Shown here: positions 19,032 through 27,893 of the stretch, one piece after another
Layout: every line of letters begins with the position of its first letter
Position numbering within the stretch: position 1 is the first letter of the stretch
Assembly (NCBI GenBank): GCA_051000345.1
Contig: JBPCOJ010000092.1
Location: forward strand, 9,630-73,629
Reading direction: 5' to 3'
DNA from: JBHENC01 sp051000345
Lineage (GTDB): Bacteria > Acidobacteriota > Blastocatellia > Pyrinomonadales > Pyrinomonadaceae
DNA: 64,000 bases
The notes under the pieces: model-generated
The model's database searches: none
What the model saw: the letters and a program-made list of their open reading frames with translations, nothing else
What the model was told of the DNA's origin: nothing
Translations under genes and position numbers: made by a program

Positions 19032-19376
19032 ATGTCCGAACACATTGTCTCGAAAAATCTTTACTATCTCGTTTTCGCCGCCTTGATCGTGCTGACGGTG
19101 GTGACATACCTCGTGTCGCTTTTCGACTTTGCGACAATCAGCCCGTCTTTGTGGTGGCTGAACACGCTAATCGCGCTGATGATCGCGGCGACGAAGGCAT
19201 CGCTCGTCGTGCTGATTTTTATGCATGTGCGGTACGCTTCGCGGCTCACGAAATTGATTGTCGTGGCGGGCTTTTTCTGGCTCGCCATTTTGCTGGTCTT
19301 TCTCGGAGCGGACTACAGCACACGCCCGCACGAGACGAATGAAAGAGTGGAGACGACGGTCAAGCAGCAAAGGTAA
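19032..19376 (+). CDS. ctaF: Cytochrome c oxidase subunit IV-like protein
   Basis: A 114-residue protein with three membrane helices and the pattern of prokaryotic COX IV: YYLVFAALIVLTVVTYLVS, then NTLIALMIAATKASLVVLIF with MHVRYASRLTKL, then GFFWLAILLVFLGADYSTR. It is a small structural subunit and lies 42 bases after subunit III. Confidence 0.9.
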   Translation: MSEHIVSKNLYYLVFAALIVLTVVTYLVSLFDFATISPSLWWLNTLIALMIAATKASLVVLIFMHVRYASRLTKLIVVAGFFWLAILLVFLGADYSTRPHETNERVETTVKQQR

Positions 19377-19453
19377 ATGATCGCCTGACCGGTAAACGCC
19401 ACGCTTGCCGCCTGCCAGAGTTTGATTGCTTTTCGGAAAAAGCGTTGCAACTT

Positions 19454-20551
19454 ATGGACGCCGTAACACCGCACGAAAGATTGATCGGCGCACAACTAAT
19501 CGCCGCCAGTGCCGCAACTGCCGCCGGAAAAATCTCGGCGCAATCCGCGCGCGTGGCGGCATCGCGCTTTCGAGCGTTCGCAAAATATGCGTGGGCGGTT
19601 GTCGCTTATAATTTAATGGTCGTCGCGTGGGGCGGTTATGTGCGGGCGACGAGTTCGGGCGCGGGCTGCGGCAGCCACTGGCCTTTATGCAACGGCGAAA
19701 TGATTCCACGCGCACCGCGCATCGAAACCATTATCGAATTAACGCACAGACTCACAAGCGGCCTTGCGCTTCTTTTCGTCGTCGGGCTTTTCCTGTGGTC
19801 ACGCAAAGCTTACGCGCCAAAACACACTGTGCGACGCGCCGCCGCTCTCTCGATTTTTTTCATGCTGACGGAAGCTTTAATCGGTGCAGGATTGGTGCTT
19901 TTCAGGCTCGTCGCGCATGATGATTCAATCGCGCGCGCCGTTTATCTCTCCGTGCATCTCATTAATACTTTTCTGCTGCTTGCGGCGCTGGCGCTGACGG
20001 CTTGGTGGGCTTCCGCAGGCAAGGCGCTGCGCTTGCGCGAGCAGGAAAAAACGTTCAAGGTGCTGGCTGTCGGCGCGATCTTTGCCACGCTGGTGTTAGG
20101 CGTAAGCGGCGCGGTGACGGCGCTCGGCGATACTTTGTTTCCGTCCGCGTCGCTCGCCGCCGGATTCAAACAGGACTTACAGCCGACGGCGCATTTCCTG
20201 ATTCGCCTGCGCGTGCTGCATCCGCTCATCGCCATTACGGTTGGCTCGATGCTCGTCGCCTTTGCAGTCTTTAGCATCCGTCGCTGCGCAAAAGAAGGCG
20301 GCAACGATGGTAGCGGCGATATAAAAATCGGCAGTGAATGGACGCGGCGCTTTGCCATCGCGCTAATGTGTTTCGTCGCTGCGCAATTCGTTGTCGGCGC
20401 GTTCAATGTCGCGTTGCTTGCGCCGATTCCTTTGCAGCTCGTGCATCTCTTGCTTGCCGATTCGATGTGGCTCGCGCTCGTGCTTCTCATCGCGGCAACG
20501 CTTGCCGTAGAACCCGTGCGGCAAACAAAATTTTCGAGCGTCGGCGCTTGA
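19454..20551 (+). CDS. ctaA: Heme A synthase (CtaA/COX15)
   Basis: A 365-residue, eight-helix protein. Family motifs are GGYVRATSSGAGCGSHWPLC (with the Cys pair), ELTHRLTSG, SVHLINTFLLL and, in the second half, RVLHPLIAI and QLVHLLLADSMW; the histidines bind heme. It oxidises the heme O methyl group to the formyl group of heme A, needed by the caa3 oxidase encoded just upstream. ATG 19454 is chosen over a TTG three codons earlier; no strong ribosome site is seen for either. Confidence 0.9.
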   Translation: MDAVTPHERLIGAQLIAASAATAAGKISAQSARVAASRFRAFAKYAWAVVAYNLMVVAWGGYVRATSSGAGCGSHWPLCNGEMIPRAPRIETIIELTHRLTSGLALLFVVGLFLWSRKAYAPKHTVRRAAALSIFFMLTEALIGAGLVLFRLVAHDDSIARAVYLSVHLINTFLLLAALALTAWWASAGKALRLREQEKTFKVLAVGAIFATLVLGVSGAVTALGDTLFPSASLAAGFKQDLQPTAHFLIRLRVLHPLIAITVGSMLVAFAVFSIRRCAKEGGNDGSGDIKIGSEWTRRFAIALMCFVAAQFVVGAFNVALLAPIPLQLVHLLLADSMWLALVLLIAATLAVEPVRQTKFSSVGA

Positions 20552-20586
20552 ACGGTGCGATGATTCAAACGTTATTTTTGCGGTGA

Positions 20587-21552
20587 ATGAAGTTGGCTTT
20601 TATGAAAAGTGTGGCGGCAATAAAACTCGAACAGCAAAACGGCGCGTCAGCAGCAGCGGCAGCGCTCGATTTTGATGAACAAATGACGGCGCGTGAAAGA
20701 ATCGCGGCTTATTTAGAATTAACGAAGCCGCGCATTACGTTTTTGATTCTGTTAATTGCGCTCGCAGGCTTTTGTCTCGCGTCGCCGCGCGGCGGCTTCG
20801 AGTACGCACAGCTTGCGCATGTGCTTATCGGCATCACGCTGCTTTCGAGCGGCATTGCAGCGCTTAATCAAACCATCGAAACGGATGTTGACGGGCTTAT
20901 GCGGCGCACGCAAGCGCGGCCTTTGCCTTCGGGCAGACTTAGCGAATCGCAGGCGTTTCTCTTCGGCATCGGTTTGACAGTCGCCGCCGAAATTTATTTG
21001 ACTTTGTGGGTCAATCCGCTGACCGCGCTGCTCGGCGTCGTCACCGCCATCGGCTATGTGCTTGTTTACACTCCGCTGAAAACCCGTTCGACGCTTTCGA
21101 CGGCCATCGGCGCGTTGCCGGGTGCGATGCCGCCTCTGCTCGGTTGGGCGGCGGCGCGCGGCCACTTGAACATGGAAGCGTGGTCGCTGTTTGCGATTCT
21201 TTTCCTGTGGCAGTTTCCGCATTTTCTCGCCATCGCGTGGATGTACCGCGAGGACTACGGGCGCGCGGGGATAAAGATGCTGCCGGTGGTTGCGCCCGAC
21301 GGACGCTCAACCGCGCAGCAGATCATCCTGTTCACAATTCTATTGATTCCGGTTAGCCTAATGCCCGCGCTGCTCGGCACAACAAGCGGCGTGATTTATT
21401 CGTTCGGCGCAGTTCTTCTCGGCCTGCTCTTTCTTTACAGCGGCGTGCGCATGGCCGTGTCTCGCTCGCGTCAGGAAGCGCGCCGGTTGCTGCTCGCTTC
21501 GGTTATGTATCTGCCGCTTCTTTTCGCGCTGATGGTTGCCAGCAAACGCTGA
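20587..21552 (+). CDS. ctaB: Heme O synthase (protoheme IX farnesyltransferase)
   Basis: A 321-residue UbiA-family prenyltransferase with about nine helices. The first Asp-rich site appears as NQTIETDVDGLMRRTQARPL, the family signature, and the second region as YTPLKTRSTLSTAIGALPGA with GWAAARG. It adds farnesyl to protoheme, giving heme O for CtaA. A 45-residue polar N-terminus precedes the first helix; an ATG seven codons in is an alternative start. Confidence 0.93.
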   Translation: MKLAFMKSVAAIKLEQQNGASAAAAALDFDEQMTARERIAAYLELTKPRITFLILLIALAGFCLASPRGGFEYAQLAHVLIGITLLSSGIAALNQTIETDVDGLMRRTQARPLPSGRLSESQAFLFGIGLTVAAEIYLTLWVNPLTALLGVVTAIGYVLVYTPLKTRSTLSTAIGALPGAMPPLLGWAAARGHLNMEAWSLFAILFLWQFPHFLAIAWMYREDYGRAGIKMLPVVAPDGRSTAQQIILFTILLIPVSLMPALLGTTSGVIYSFGAVLLGLLFLYSGVRMAVSRSRQEARRLLLASVMYLPLLFALMVASKR

Positions 21553-21657
21553 TCGCGCTGCATAAAACGCGAAAGAGAATTTTTACGGAACTGTCTGTGC
21601 TCTCGAATCGAGTGTGCGTTTCCCGCCGAATTTTTCTGCTGAACTATAAAAAGCGTT

Positions 21658-22437
21658 ATGCCTGCTCCGCTCAACACAACGACCACAACCGTTATCGATG
21701 TCGAAGAGCGCGTCCGTGTTCGCCCCGTAAGAACCAAGTTGAACGGCAAGGGATCGCGCGGCGGCGGCGGAAAAGGGCGCAAAGGCGGAAACGGAAACAA
21801 CGGCGGCGGCAACAATAACAATGGCGGCGGCGGCAATCAAGACGAGCAGCCCGCAGGATTTTCGCCCGCGCGCTATTGGGTCTGCCTCGCTACAACGCTC
21901 GCCGCCGTTTTGATGACGTTCGCCGTGCTGACCACTGCGTATGTCGCGCGCACTTCGGGCGCAAGAGACTGGCAGCCCATCGAGATGCCGTCTCTGCTGT
22001 GGGCAAGCACCGCGCTGATCCTTGCGAGCAGTATTACTTTTGAAACAGCGCGGCGAAGTTTACAGTGGCCGCGCGCGGAAGACGGCGGCTATCGTCTGTG
22101 GCTAACATGGACGCTCGTGCTCGGCTTCGGTTTTCTCGTCGCACAGGCAATCGTTTTTCGGCAACTCATCACGCGCGGCTTTTACTTAGCGAATAATCCG
22201 CACAGCGCCTTTTTCTACATTCTTACGGGAACACACGGCGTACACCTCGTCGGCGGCATCATCGCTTTGATTTATTTGCTAGTGCAAAATAATCACAGTC
22301 GAGCGCATCTCGTCGTGATAAACGAAATGGAAGCTCACATAAAGCAGCGCACCTTGAGCGGCGTGGTCGCGCTCTACTGGCACTTCATCGCAGGTCTCTG
22401 GATATTTTTGTTCGCGCTTCTTTCGCTCTGGAAATAA
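21658..22437 (+). CDS. Second cytochrome c oxidase subunit III-like protein with Gly/Asn-rich N-terminus
   Basis: A 259-residue protein. The first 70 residues are low complexity and rich in Gly, Asn and Lys (about residues 29-62). The rest is a five-helix COX III-like domain: YWVCLATTLAAVLMTFAVLT, GFLVAQAIVFRQLITRGFYL, YILTGTHGVHLVGGIIALIY and VVALYWHFIAGLWIFLFALL. Short subunit III proteins of this kind accompany ctaB in several phyla. It is the last gene of the operon, 105 bases after ctaB and just before a strong terminator. It may serve this oxidase as an accessory subunit or a second oxidase elsewhere. Confidence 0.85.
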   Translation: MPAPLNTTTTTVIDVEERVRVRPVRTKLNGKGSRGGGGKGRKGGNGNNGGGNNNNGGGGNQDEQPAGFSPARYWVCLATTLAAVLMTFAVLTTAYVARTSGARDWQPIEMPSLLWASTALILASSITFETARRSLQWPRAEDGGYRLWLTWTLVLGFGFLVAQAIVFRQLITRGFYLANNPHSAFFYILTGTHGVHLVGGIIALIYLLVQNNHSRAHLVVINEMEAHIKQRTLSGVVALYWHFIAGLWIFLFALLSLWK

Positions 22438-22454
22438 ACACGCGATAGAGAAAC

Positions 22455-22505
22455 AAAAGGGAAGCCGCTTCTTGTATAGCAACGAAGCGGCTTCCCTTTT
22501 TATTT
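22455..22505. terminator. Strong bidirectional rho-independent terminator
   Basis: A perfect 17-bp stem, 22455-22471 against 22484-22500, with a 12-base loop. The + strand exits into TTTTTATTTTG and the - strand into TTTTGTTT. It separates the respiratory operon (+) from the convergent M13 peptidase gene (-), stopping both. Confidence 0.93.
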
Positions 22506-22523
22506 TGCGCTATGGAATTCCTG

Positions 22524-24578
22524 TTACCATATTTGGCAGCGTTCTGTTTCGGCTCTGACCATCGTTTCGTTTTGTTTGCAGCCGAACGCTCTGGCGAACG
22601 CGGGCATGTTCGAGAGCGGCCCGTTGACGCGGAAACGCGAGAGCGGATGCGGGTCTGTATTGACGAGCAGCCGCGCATATTCGGGACGCGCCTGTTCAGC
22701 CCAAACTTGCGCCCAGCCGAGAAAGAAACGCTGTTCGGGCGTGAAGCCGTCAATGTTCGCGGGACGCGGTTTGCCTTCCAAAGATTTCTGAAACGCAGCG
22801 TAAGCGACGGTCAGCCCGCCCAAGTCTGCGATTGATTCGCCAACGACGAGCTTGCCTTTTTCGTTGATGCCGTCTTCGACTTTGAAATTGTCGAATTGCT
22901 TGACGACGCAATCGGCGCGCGCTTCAAAGTTTTTCATATCAACGGGCGTCCACCAATCCTTCAAGTTTCCTTCCTTGTCGAACTGTCGCCCTTCGTCGTC
23001 GAAGCCGTGCGTCATTTCGTGGCCGATAACCGCGCCCATGCCGCCGTAGTTGATCGCGTCGTCTACGTTCGGATCGTAAAATGGCGGCTGCAAAATGCCC
23101 GCAGGAAAAACGATTTCGTTCATCTGCGGATTGTAATAAGCGTTGACGGTCGGCGGCGTCATGCCCCATTCGTAACGGTCAACCGGCTTGCCGATTTTGT
23201 TCAATTGACGATTGACTTCAAACTGCGTCGCGCGCGCCGCATTATCGAGGTATGACGCGCGCTCAATTTTCAGCGTCGAATAATCGCGCCATCTGTCAGG
23301 GTAGCCGATCTTCTCAACGAACGCTTCGAGCTTGGCTGTCGCCTCCCGCTTTGTTGCGTCGCTCATCCAACTCAAAGTCGAAAGGTCGCTCTTGAGCGCC
23401 GCTTCCAGATTATGAACCATGTTGAGCGCGCGCGCTTTTGCTTCCGGCGTGAAATTCTTTTCGACGTAAACTTGTCCGAGAGCTTCGCCGAGCGCGCGGT
23501 CAGTCGAACGCACGCAACGCTTCCAACGCGGCAATTGCTCGGTCGTGCCTGTCAAAATTTTGCCTTTGAAATTGAAATCCTCATTCACGAATTTCGATGA
23601 CAGGCGCGAGGCCGTCGCGTCTATCAAATGCCAGCGCAAATAAGTTTTCCAATCGCTTACGGAAACGCCCGCGAGTTCTTTGTCGAGCGCTTTGAAAAAG
23701 AGCGGCTGCGCAACATTAACATTGCCAACCGTCGGAGCGTTGATGTCCTTGAGGTAAGCAGCCCACGAAAAATTCGGCGTCAGTTGCTGCAGCGCGGCGA
23801 CTGTCATCTTGTGATAAATCGCGTTCGGATCGCGCTGCTCGATGCGCGTCATCGAAGCACGCGCAAGCGCCGTCTCGATGCCCATGATGGTGCTCGCTTC
23901 CGAAGCCGCGCGCGCTCTGTCGTCGCCGAGCAGCGCGAGCATGTTCGTCATGTGCTTAACGTATTCTTCGCGGATGGTCTTTGAGCGCGCATCGTCGTTC
24001 GTGTAGTAATCACGATCCGGCAAACCTAAGCCGCCCTGCGTCGCTTCGCCGATGACCTGCGTAGAGTGTTTGAAATCCTGATCTGCGCCGAAATCGAAAA
24101 GCGCGTTGACGCCGATGCGGTGCAAGTGCGCCGTCTCCGCGCGCAAATCCGCGGGGCTGGCGATGCGTTCGATGCGCGAAAATTCGTGCGCGAGCGGTGT
24201 TGTGCCCATGGCTTCAATGCCGCGCTCGTCCATGCAGCTTGCGTAGTAAGCGCCGATCTTTGCTTCGTTGCTGCCAGCCTGAGCAGTTGTGCTCTTCGCC
24301 GCCGCTTCGAGAATTTCGTGCAGCTTATCGTTGTTCTTTTCCGCTAATTCGTTAAAGCGTCCCCATGAAGGATAGGCCGCCGGAATCGGATTGTGAGCGA
24401 TCCAGCCGCCGTTGGCGTATTGAAAAAAATCCTGACAAGGCTTGCATGATTGGTCAAGGCTGGCGAGATCGAAACCGTGATTGATTGTCGCATTGCGCTG
24501 TGCGTAAACCGCAAGGCTCAAGACAAGCAAACAGAAAAGCGCCGCCGACGCAGCCAGTCGCCGTTTTGAAAAATTCAT
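22524..24578 (-). CDS. M13-family (neprilysin/PepO-like) secreted zinc endopeptidase
   Basis: A 684-residue protein; the start is set at 24578 because GGAG lies seven bases before this ATG and a signal peptide (MNFSKRRLAASAALFCLLVL) follows; a frame 65 codons longer is rejected. M13 hallmarks are NAYYNPQMNEIVFPAGILQP, the zinc site VIGHEMTHGFDDEG, the third ligand in ESIADLGGL, and the C-terminal CQIW. These enzymes cut peptides up to about 40 residues outside the cytoplasmic membrane. It heads a run of peptidase genes on this strand. Confidence 0.94.
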   Translation of the reverse strand: MNFSKRRLAASAALFCLLVLSLAVYAQRNATINHGFDLASLDQSCKPCQDFFQYANGGWIAHNPIPAAYPSWGRFNELAEKNNDKLHEILEAAAKSTTAQAGSNEAKIGAYYASCMDERGIEAMGTTPLAHEFSRIERIASPADLRAETAHLHRIGVNALFDFGADQDFKHSTQVIGEATQGGLGLPDRDYYTNDDARSKTIREEYVKHMTNMLALLGDDRARAASEASTIMGIETALARASMTRIEQRDPNAIYHKMTVAALQQLTPNFSWAAYLKDINAPTVGNVNVAQPLFFKALDKELAGVSVSDWKTYLRWHLIDATASRLSSKFVNEDFNFKGKILTGTTEQLPRWKRCVRSTDRALGEALGQVYVEKNFTPEAKARALNMVHNLEAALKSDLSTLSWMSDATKREATAKLEAFVEKIGYPDRWRDYSTLKIERASYLDNAARATQFEVNRQLNKIGKPVDRYEWGMTPPTVNAYYNPQMNEIVFPAGILQPPFYDPNVDDAINYGGMGAVIGHEMTHGFDDEGRQFDKEGNLKDWWTPVDMKNFEARADCVVKQFDNFKVEDGINEKGKLVVGESIADLGGLTVAYAAFQKSLEGKPRPANIDGFTPEQRFFLGWAQVWAEQARPEYARLLVNTDPHPLSRFRVNGPLSNMPAFARAFGCKQNETMVRAETERCQIW

Positions 24579-24603
24579 TAACATACTCCTTCGCAGAAAT
24601 AAC

Positions 24604-25548
24604 TCAACGTGTGTCGAGTGCCGGTTCGCCGACGTATTCCCAATGCCATGGTTCGTAAAAGTACGGGCGAAAGCCGAACTTGTCCGCGTTCCTAACGAGC
24701 CAGCGATAAACGGGCGTGTTGATTTGAAGAAGGCGATTGGCGTCTTCCGTGCTAACTGGATCGCCGCCGACATACATATCTATCGCGCGCCCCGTAAAAT
24801 GCGGACTGTTGACGGCAAGCCCGGCGCGGCCTGCGTTCGGCGAAGCCCTGCGCAAGCCTTCCTGATATTCGCGCGAACGATACGCTGAAACGATCTTCAG
24901 GAATTTCTCGGACGAAGCGAGCGCGAGTCTTTCGCCTTCGCCCATTGTCGCCAGATGAAGCGACGGATCAGTTGCCGCCGCTTGAACCATGCGCTTGTAT
25001 GCGGCGTAGGTTTGCGGCTCGACTTTGCAAAGCGCATCAGGCCGCGAAGCGTCGTAGAAATCAGTCGTCGGAGCCGTCATCAATTGATCGGGCGCGGCGG
25101 GCGTATGGTCTTTGAGGCGACGCGCTTGCCATGCGGCGAACATTTGAGGCCATGTGACAGCATCGAGAATACCATCTGGATTTAATTTCGCGGACAGTTG
25201 CCACGCGGCGAGGGCGACACTGAAAGCTTCATCGTCAGGATTTTTCTCCGTGCCGATTTCGCGTTCGATGAGCGGCGCGTATAGATACCAGCCGCGCTGA
25301 CTTTTGCCGCCGAACGACCATTCGAGATTATTCATTAAGTCGGCATTGCGTGCGACTGCCGCGCTGAAATTAGAAACCACCGCGACAACAGAAGCGTCCG
25401 TTGCCGGAGTTTCAGTTGTTCGGCTGACTTGAATTGTCGGCGGCGCGTTCAATTTTTGTCGGTAGTAAATCTGTGTCCCGATGAAAAGTGAAAGCGCCAC
25501 GCCAACGAATAATGCGACGCCGAGATAAGCTTTGTTCTTCGGTGACAT
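24604..25548 (-). CDS. M15-family D-alanyl-D-alanine carboxypeptidase-like protein, membrane anchored
   Basis: A 314-residue protein with one N-terminal membrane helix (KAYLGVALFVGVALSLFIGT). The zinc site of the VanY/DacY family is visible: SAYRSREYQEGL, then SPHFTGRAIDMYVGG (His and Asp ligands) and EPWHWEYVG (second His). It probably trims D-Ala from peptidoglycan stem peptides in the periplasm. ATG 25548 with GAAGG before it is preferred to GTG 25560. The 23-base gap to the S9 peptidase gene suggests cotranscription. Confidence 0.88.
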   Translation of the reverse strand: MSPKNKAYLGVALFVGVALSLFIGTQIYYRQKLNAPPTIQVSRTTETPATDASVVAVVSNFSAAVARNADLMNNLEWSFGGKSQRGWYLYAPLIEREIGTEKNPDDEAFSVALAAWQLSAKLNPDGILDAVTWPQMFAAWQARRLKDHTPAAPDQLMTAPTTDFYDASRPDALCKVEPQTYAAYKRMVQAAATDPSLHLATMGEGERLALASSEKFLKIVSAYRSREYQEGLRRASPNAGRAGLAVNSPHFTGRAIDMYVGGDPVSTEDANRLLQINTPVYRWLVRNADKFGFRPYFYEPWHWEYVGEPALDTR

Positions 25549-25582
25549 GTTCGCCTTCACGCCGTCGAACTTGCCGCCTGAT

Positions 25583-27685
25583 TTACTTTCGCGCCGCCGC
25601 CGCAGTTGTTGCCGCAGGTTGTTTCAAGTGCGCGTCGAACCAATTAAGCACTGTGGTGTACCAGAGTTCGGAGTTTTGCGGCTTTAGAATCCAGTGGCCT
25701 TCGTCCGGGAAATAAAGCAGCTTCGATTCGACGCCCTGACGCTGCAGTGCCGTGAAGAGTTGCAAGCCTTCTGTAACAGGCACGCGGAAATCTTGTTCGC
25801 CGTGAATGACAAGGAGCGGCGTCTTGAAATTCTTGACGTACATGCTCGGCGACCAGCGCGTGTAAATCTCCGGGTTGCTCCAAGGCGTTCCGCCGAACTC
25901 CCAATCCGTGAACCATAGTTCTTCGGTTGCGCCGTACATGCTCGTTAAATTAAAGACGCCCGCGTGCGAGACGAGCGCTTTGAACTGCACGCGCGGATCA
26001 TCGTTGTGGCCTTCAATCCAATCCACCATGTAGCCGCCGTAAGAGCCGCCCGCCGCGCCGACACGATTGCGGTCAACAAAGGGCAGTGCAGCCGTCTGCG
26101 CGACGCCGTTCATAATGTCCGTGTACGCCTTGCCGCCCCAGTCCTGCGAGATTTCGTCAACGAACTTTTGCCCGTAGCCTGTCGAGCCGCGCGGGTTCGG
26201 TAGAAAAACGACGTAGCCTTGCGCGGCGAAGATTTGCGGATTCCAGCGATAGCCCCAATTATCGTTCCAAGCGCCCTGCGGCCCGCCGTGAATAAGCACG
26301 ACGAGCGGATATTTCTTCGCCGAAGAGAAGTCTGCGGGCTTCACGATCCAGCCGGAAACCTTCGCGTTGTTCGCGCCTTCCCAAGAAGTAAGTTCGGCAG
26401 GTCTCAAATTGAAACCGCTGATAAAAGCATCGTTGGCGTGCGTTAGCTGCGTGACAATGGCGCTGTTCATGCGCGCTTTGTCATTGATGCTCGCGCGATA
26501 GATTTCCGTCGGGCGCGCGGCGCTGCTGCGCGTGAGAATCATGGTTCTGCCGTCGGCGCTCACTTGCACGTCGTCGTTGAATCCATCACTGATGAGTTTG
26601 ACGATAGCGCCGTTATTCAATCCGACTTGGTAAACGGGTTGCAGCCCGCGTTCGCCGACGACGAAATAAATCTTTTGCCCGTCGCGTGAAAAGGTGAAGC
26701 TTTCGATTCCCGCGTCGAGCGAATTCGTCACGGAGCGCGATTGATTTGTCGCTCGATCATAAAGCATCAATTGCCAGCGATCACTTTCAAAGCCCGCGCG
26801 TTGCTGCGCGCGATAGGCGATGAAACGTCCGTCCGGCGAATACTGCGGCGAAGCATCGTTCGCAAGGTTCGCAGTTGTGATACGACGCGCTTCGCCGCCC
26901 GTGACAGGCGTTGTGAAGATGTCGCCGTTGGTCGAGGTCGCTTCGACTTTGTCCGTGTTGCGCACGAACGCGAATTCTTTCGAGTCCGGCGAGAAGGCGT
27001 AGTCGAGAGGCCCGCCGAGGCTGAACGGCGGCGCGTCGTAATCGCCGGGCGTCATGTCGCGCGCTTCCGCATTGCCTTCGCTCGCCGTGACGAAAACGTG
27101 GCTGCGTTTGCCTTCCTTCCAAGAAGTCCAGTGGCGATAAAGAAGACGATCCGCAACGCGCGCTTTGACTTTGCTCGCGCCTGCCTGCTCGCTGCGTTGC
27201 TTGTTGCAGTCGGCGTTTGCGCATTCGGGATACACGTCGGAAGTGAACGCGATTAGCTTTCCGTCGGGCGACCAGAGCGGATCGCCCGCGCCTTCCGCGA
27301 CGCTGGTTACTTTCTGCTGCGCGCCGGTTGCGACATCAATCGTCCAGATTTGCGGCGTGCCTTCGCGCGTCGAAACAAAAGCGAGGCGGCGCGAGTCCGG
27401 CGACCAGCGCGGCGAATTAGACGAGCGCTCGCCCGTTGCCAACATCTTCGGTTCGCCGCCCGCTGTCGGCATAAGATAAATATGCGTCGTGCCGCGATTC
27501 GCCGCCTTGTCTACGTCCGTGATGGTGTAGGCAACAATGCGTCCGTCGGGCGAGAGTTGCGGATCGCCGACGCGACGGACTTTTAGCAGCTCGTTGATCG
27601 TCAATTGCTGTGATGTTTGTTGAGCGAAAGTTGCGGACGAAAGCGCGAGCGCGATGAGAAGCGCCGAAGCAAGATAACGCATCAT
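25583..27685 (-). CDS. S9-family prolyl oligopeptidase-like secreted serine peptidase
   Basis: A 700-residue protein with a signal peptide (MMRYLASALLIALALSSATF). The N-terminal 400 residues form a TolB-like beta-propeller with repeated SPDGR motifs; the C-terminal alpha/beta-hydrolase domain carries the triad Ser in GGSYGGYM (about 548), Asp in GEQDFRVP and His in DEGHWIL. This is the acylaminoacyl/dipeptidyl-peptidase layout. It likely degrades short peptides in the periplasm. Confidence 0.93.
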   Translation of the reverse strand: MMRYLASALLIALALSSATFAQQTSQQLTINELLKVRRVGDPQLSPDGRIVAYTITDVDKAANRGTTHIYLMPTAGGEPKMLATGERSSNSPRWSPDSRRLAFVSTREGTPQIWTIDVATGAQQKVTSVAEGAGDPLWSPDGKLIAFTSDVYPECANADCNKQRSEQAGASKVKARVADRLLYRHWTSWKEGKRSHVFVTASEGNAEARDMTPGDYDAPPFSLGGPLDYAFSPDSKEFAFVRNTDKVEATSTNGDIFTTPVTGGEARRITTANLANDASPQYSPDGRFIAYRAQQRAGFESDRWQLMLYDRATNQSRSVTNSLDAGIESFTFSRDGQKIYFVVGERGLQPVYQVGLNNGAIVKLISDGFNDDVQVSADGRTMILTRSSAARPTEIYRASINDKARMNSAIVTQLTHANDAFISGFNLRPAELTSWEGANNAKVSGWIVKPADFSSAKKYPLVVLIHGGPQGAWNDNWGYRWNPQIFAAQGYVVFLPNPRGSTGYGQKFVDEISQDWGGKAYTDIMNGVAQTAALPFVDRNRVGAAGGSYGGYMVDWIEGHNDDPRVQFKALVSHAGVFNLTSMYGATEELWFTDWEFGGTPWSNPEIYTRWSPSMYVKNFKTPLLVIHGEQDFRVPVTEGLQLFTALQRQGVESKLLYFPDEGHWILKPQNSELWYTTVLNWFDAHLKQPAATTAAAARK

Positions 27686-27893
27686 AAATTTGTCTCCGTG
27701 TTTTTCAGGAATTCAATTGATTGTTCTGTAATTCTACGCGCTCCACCTTTTTCGCGGCAACCCGTAAAGCGTGTGCGAAGTATGATGTATCGAATTCTAT
27801 AGCAAGTTGCATTTGCGTGCGGCCTTATCAACGCAAGACATCTTTATCGTGTTGCCTTCACTTCCATGCGCGGTATGAAAGTCCGCGCGAACT

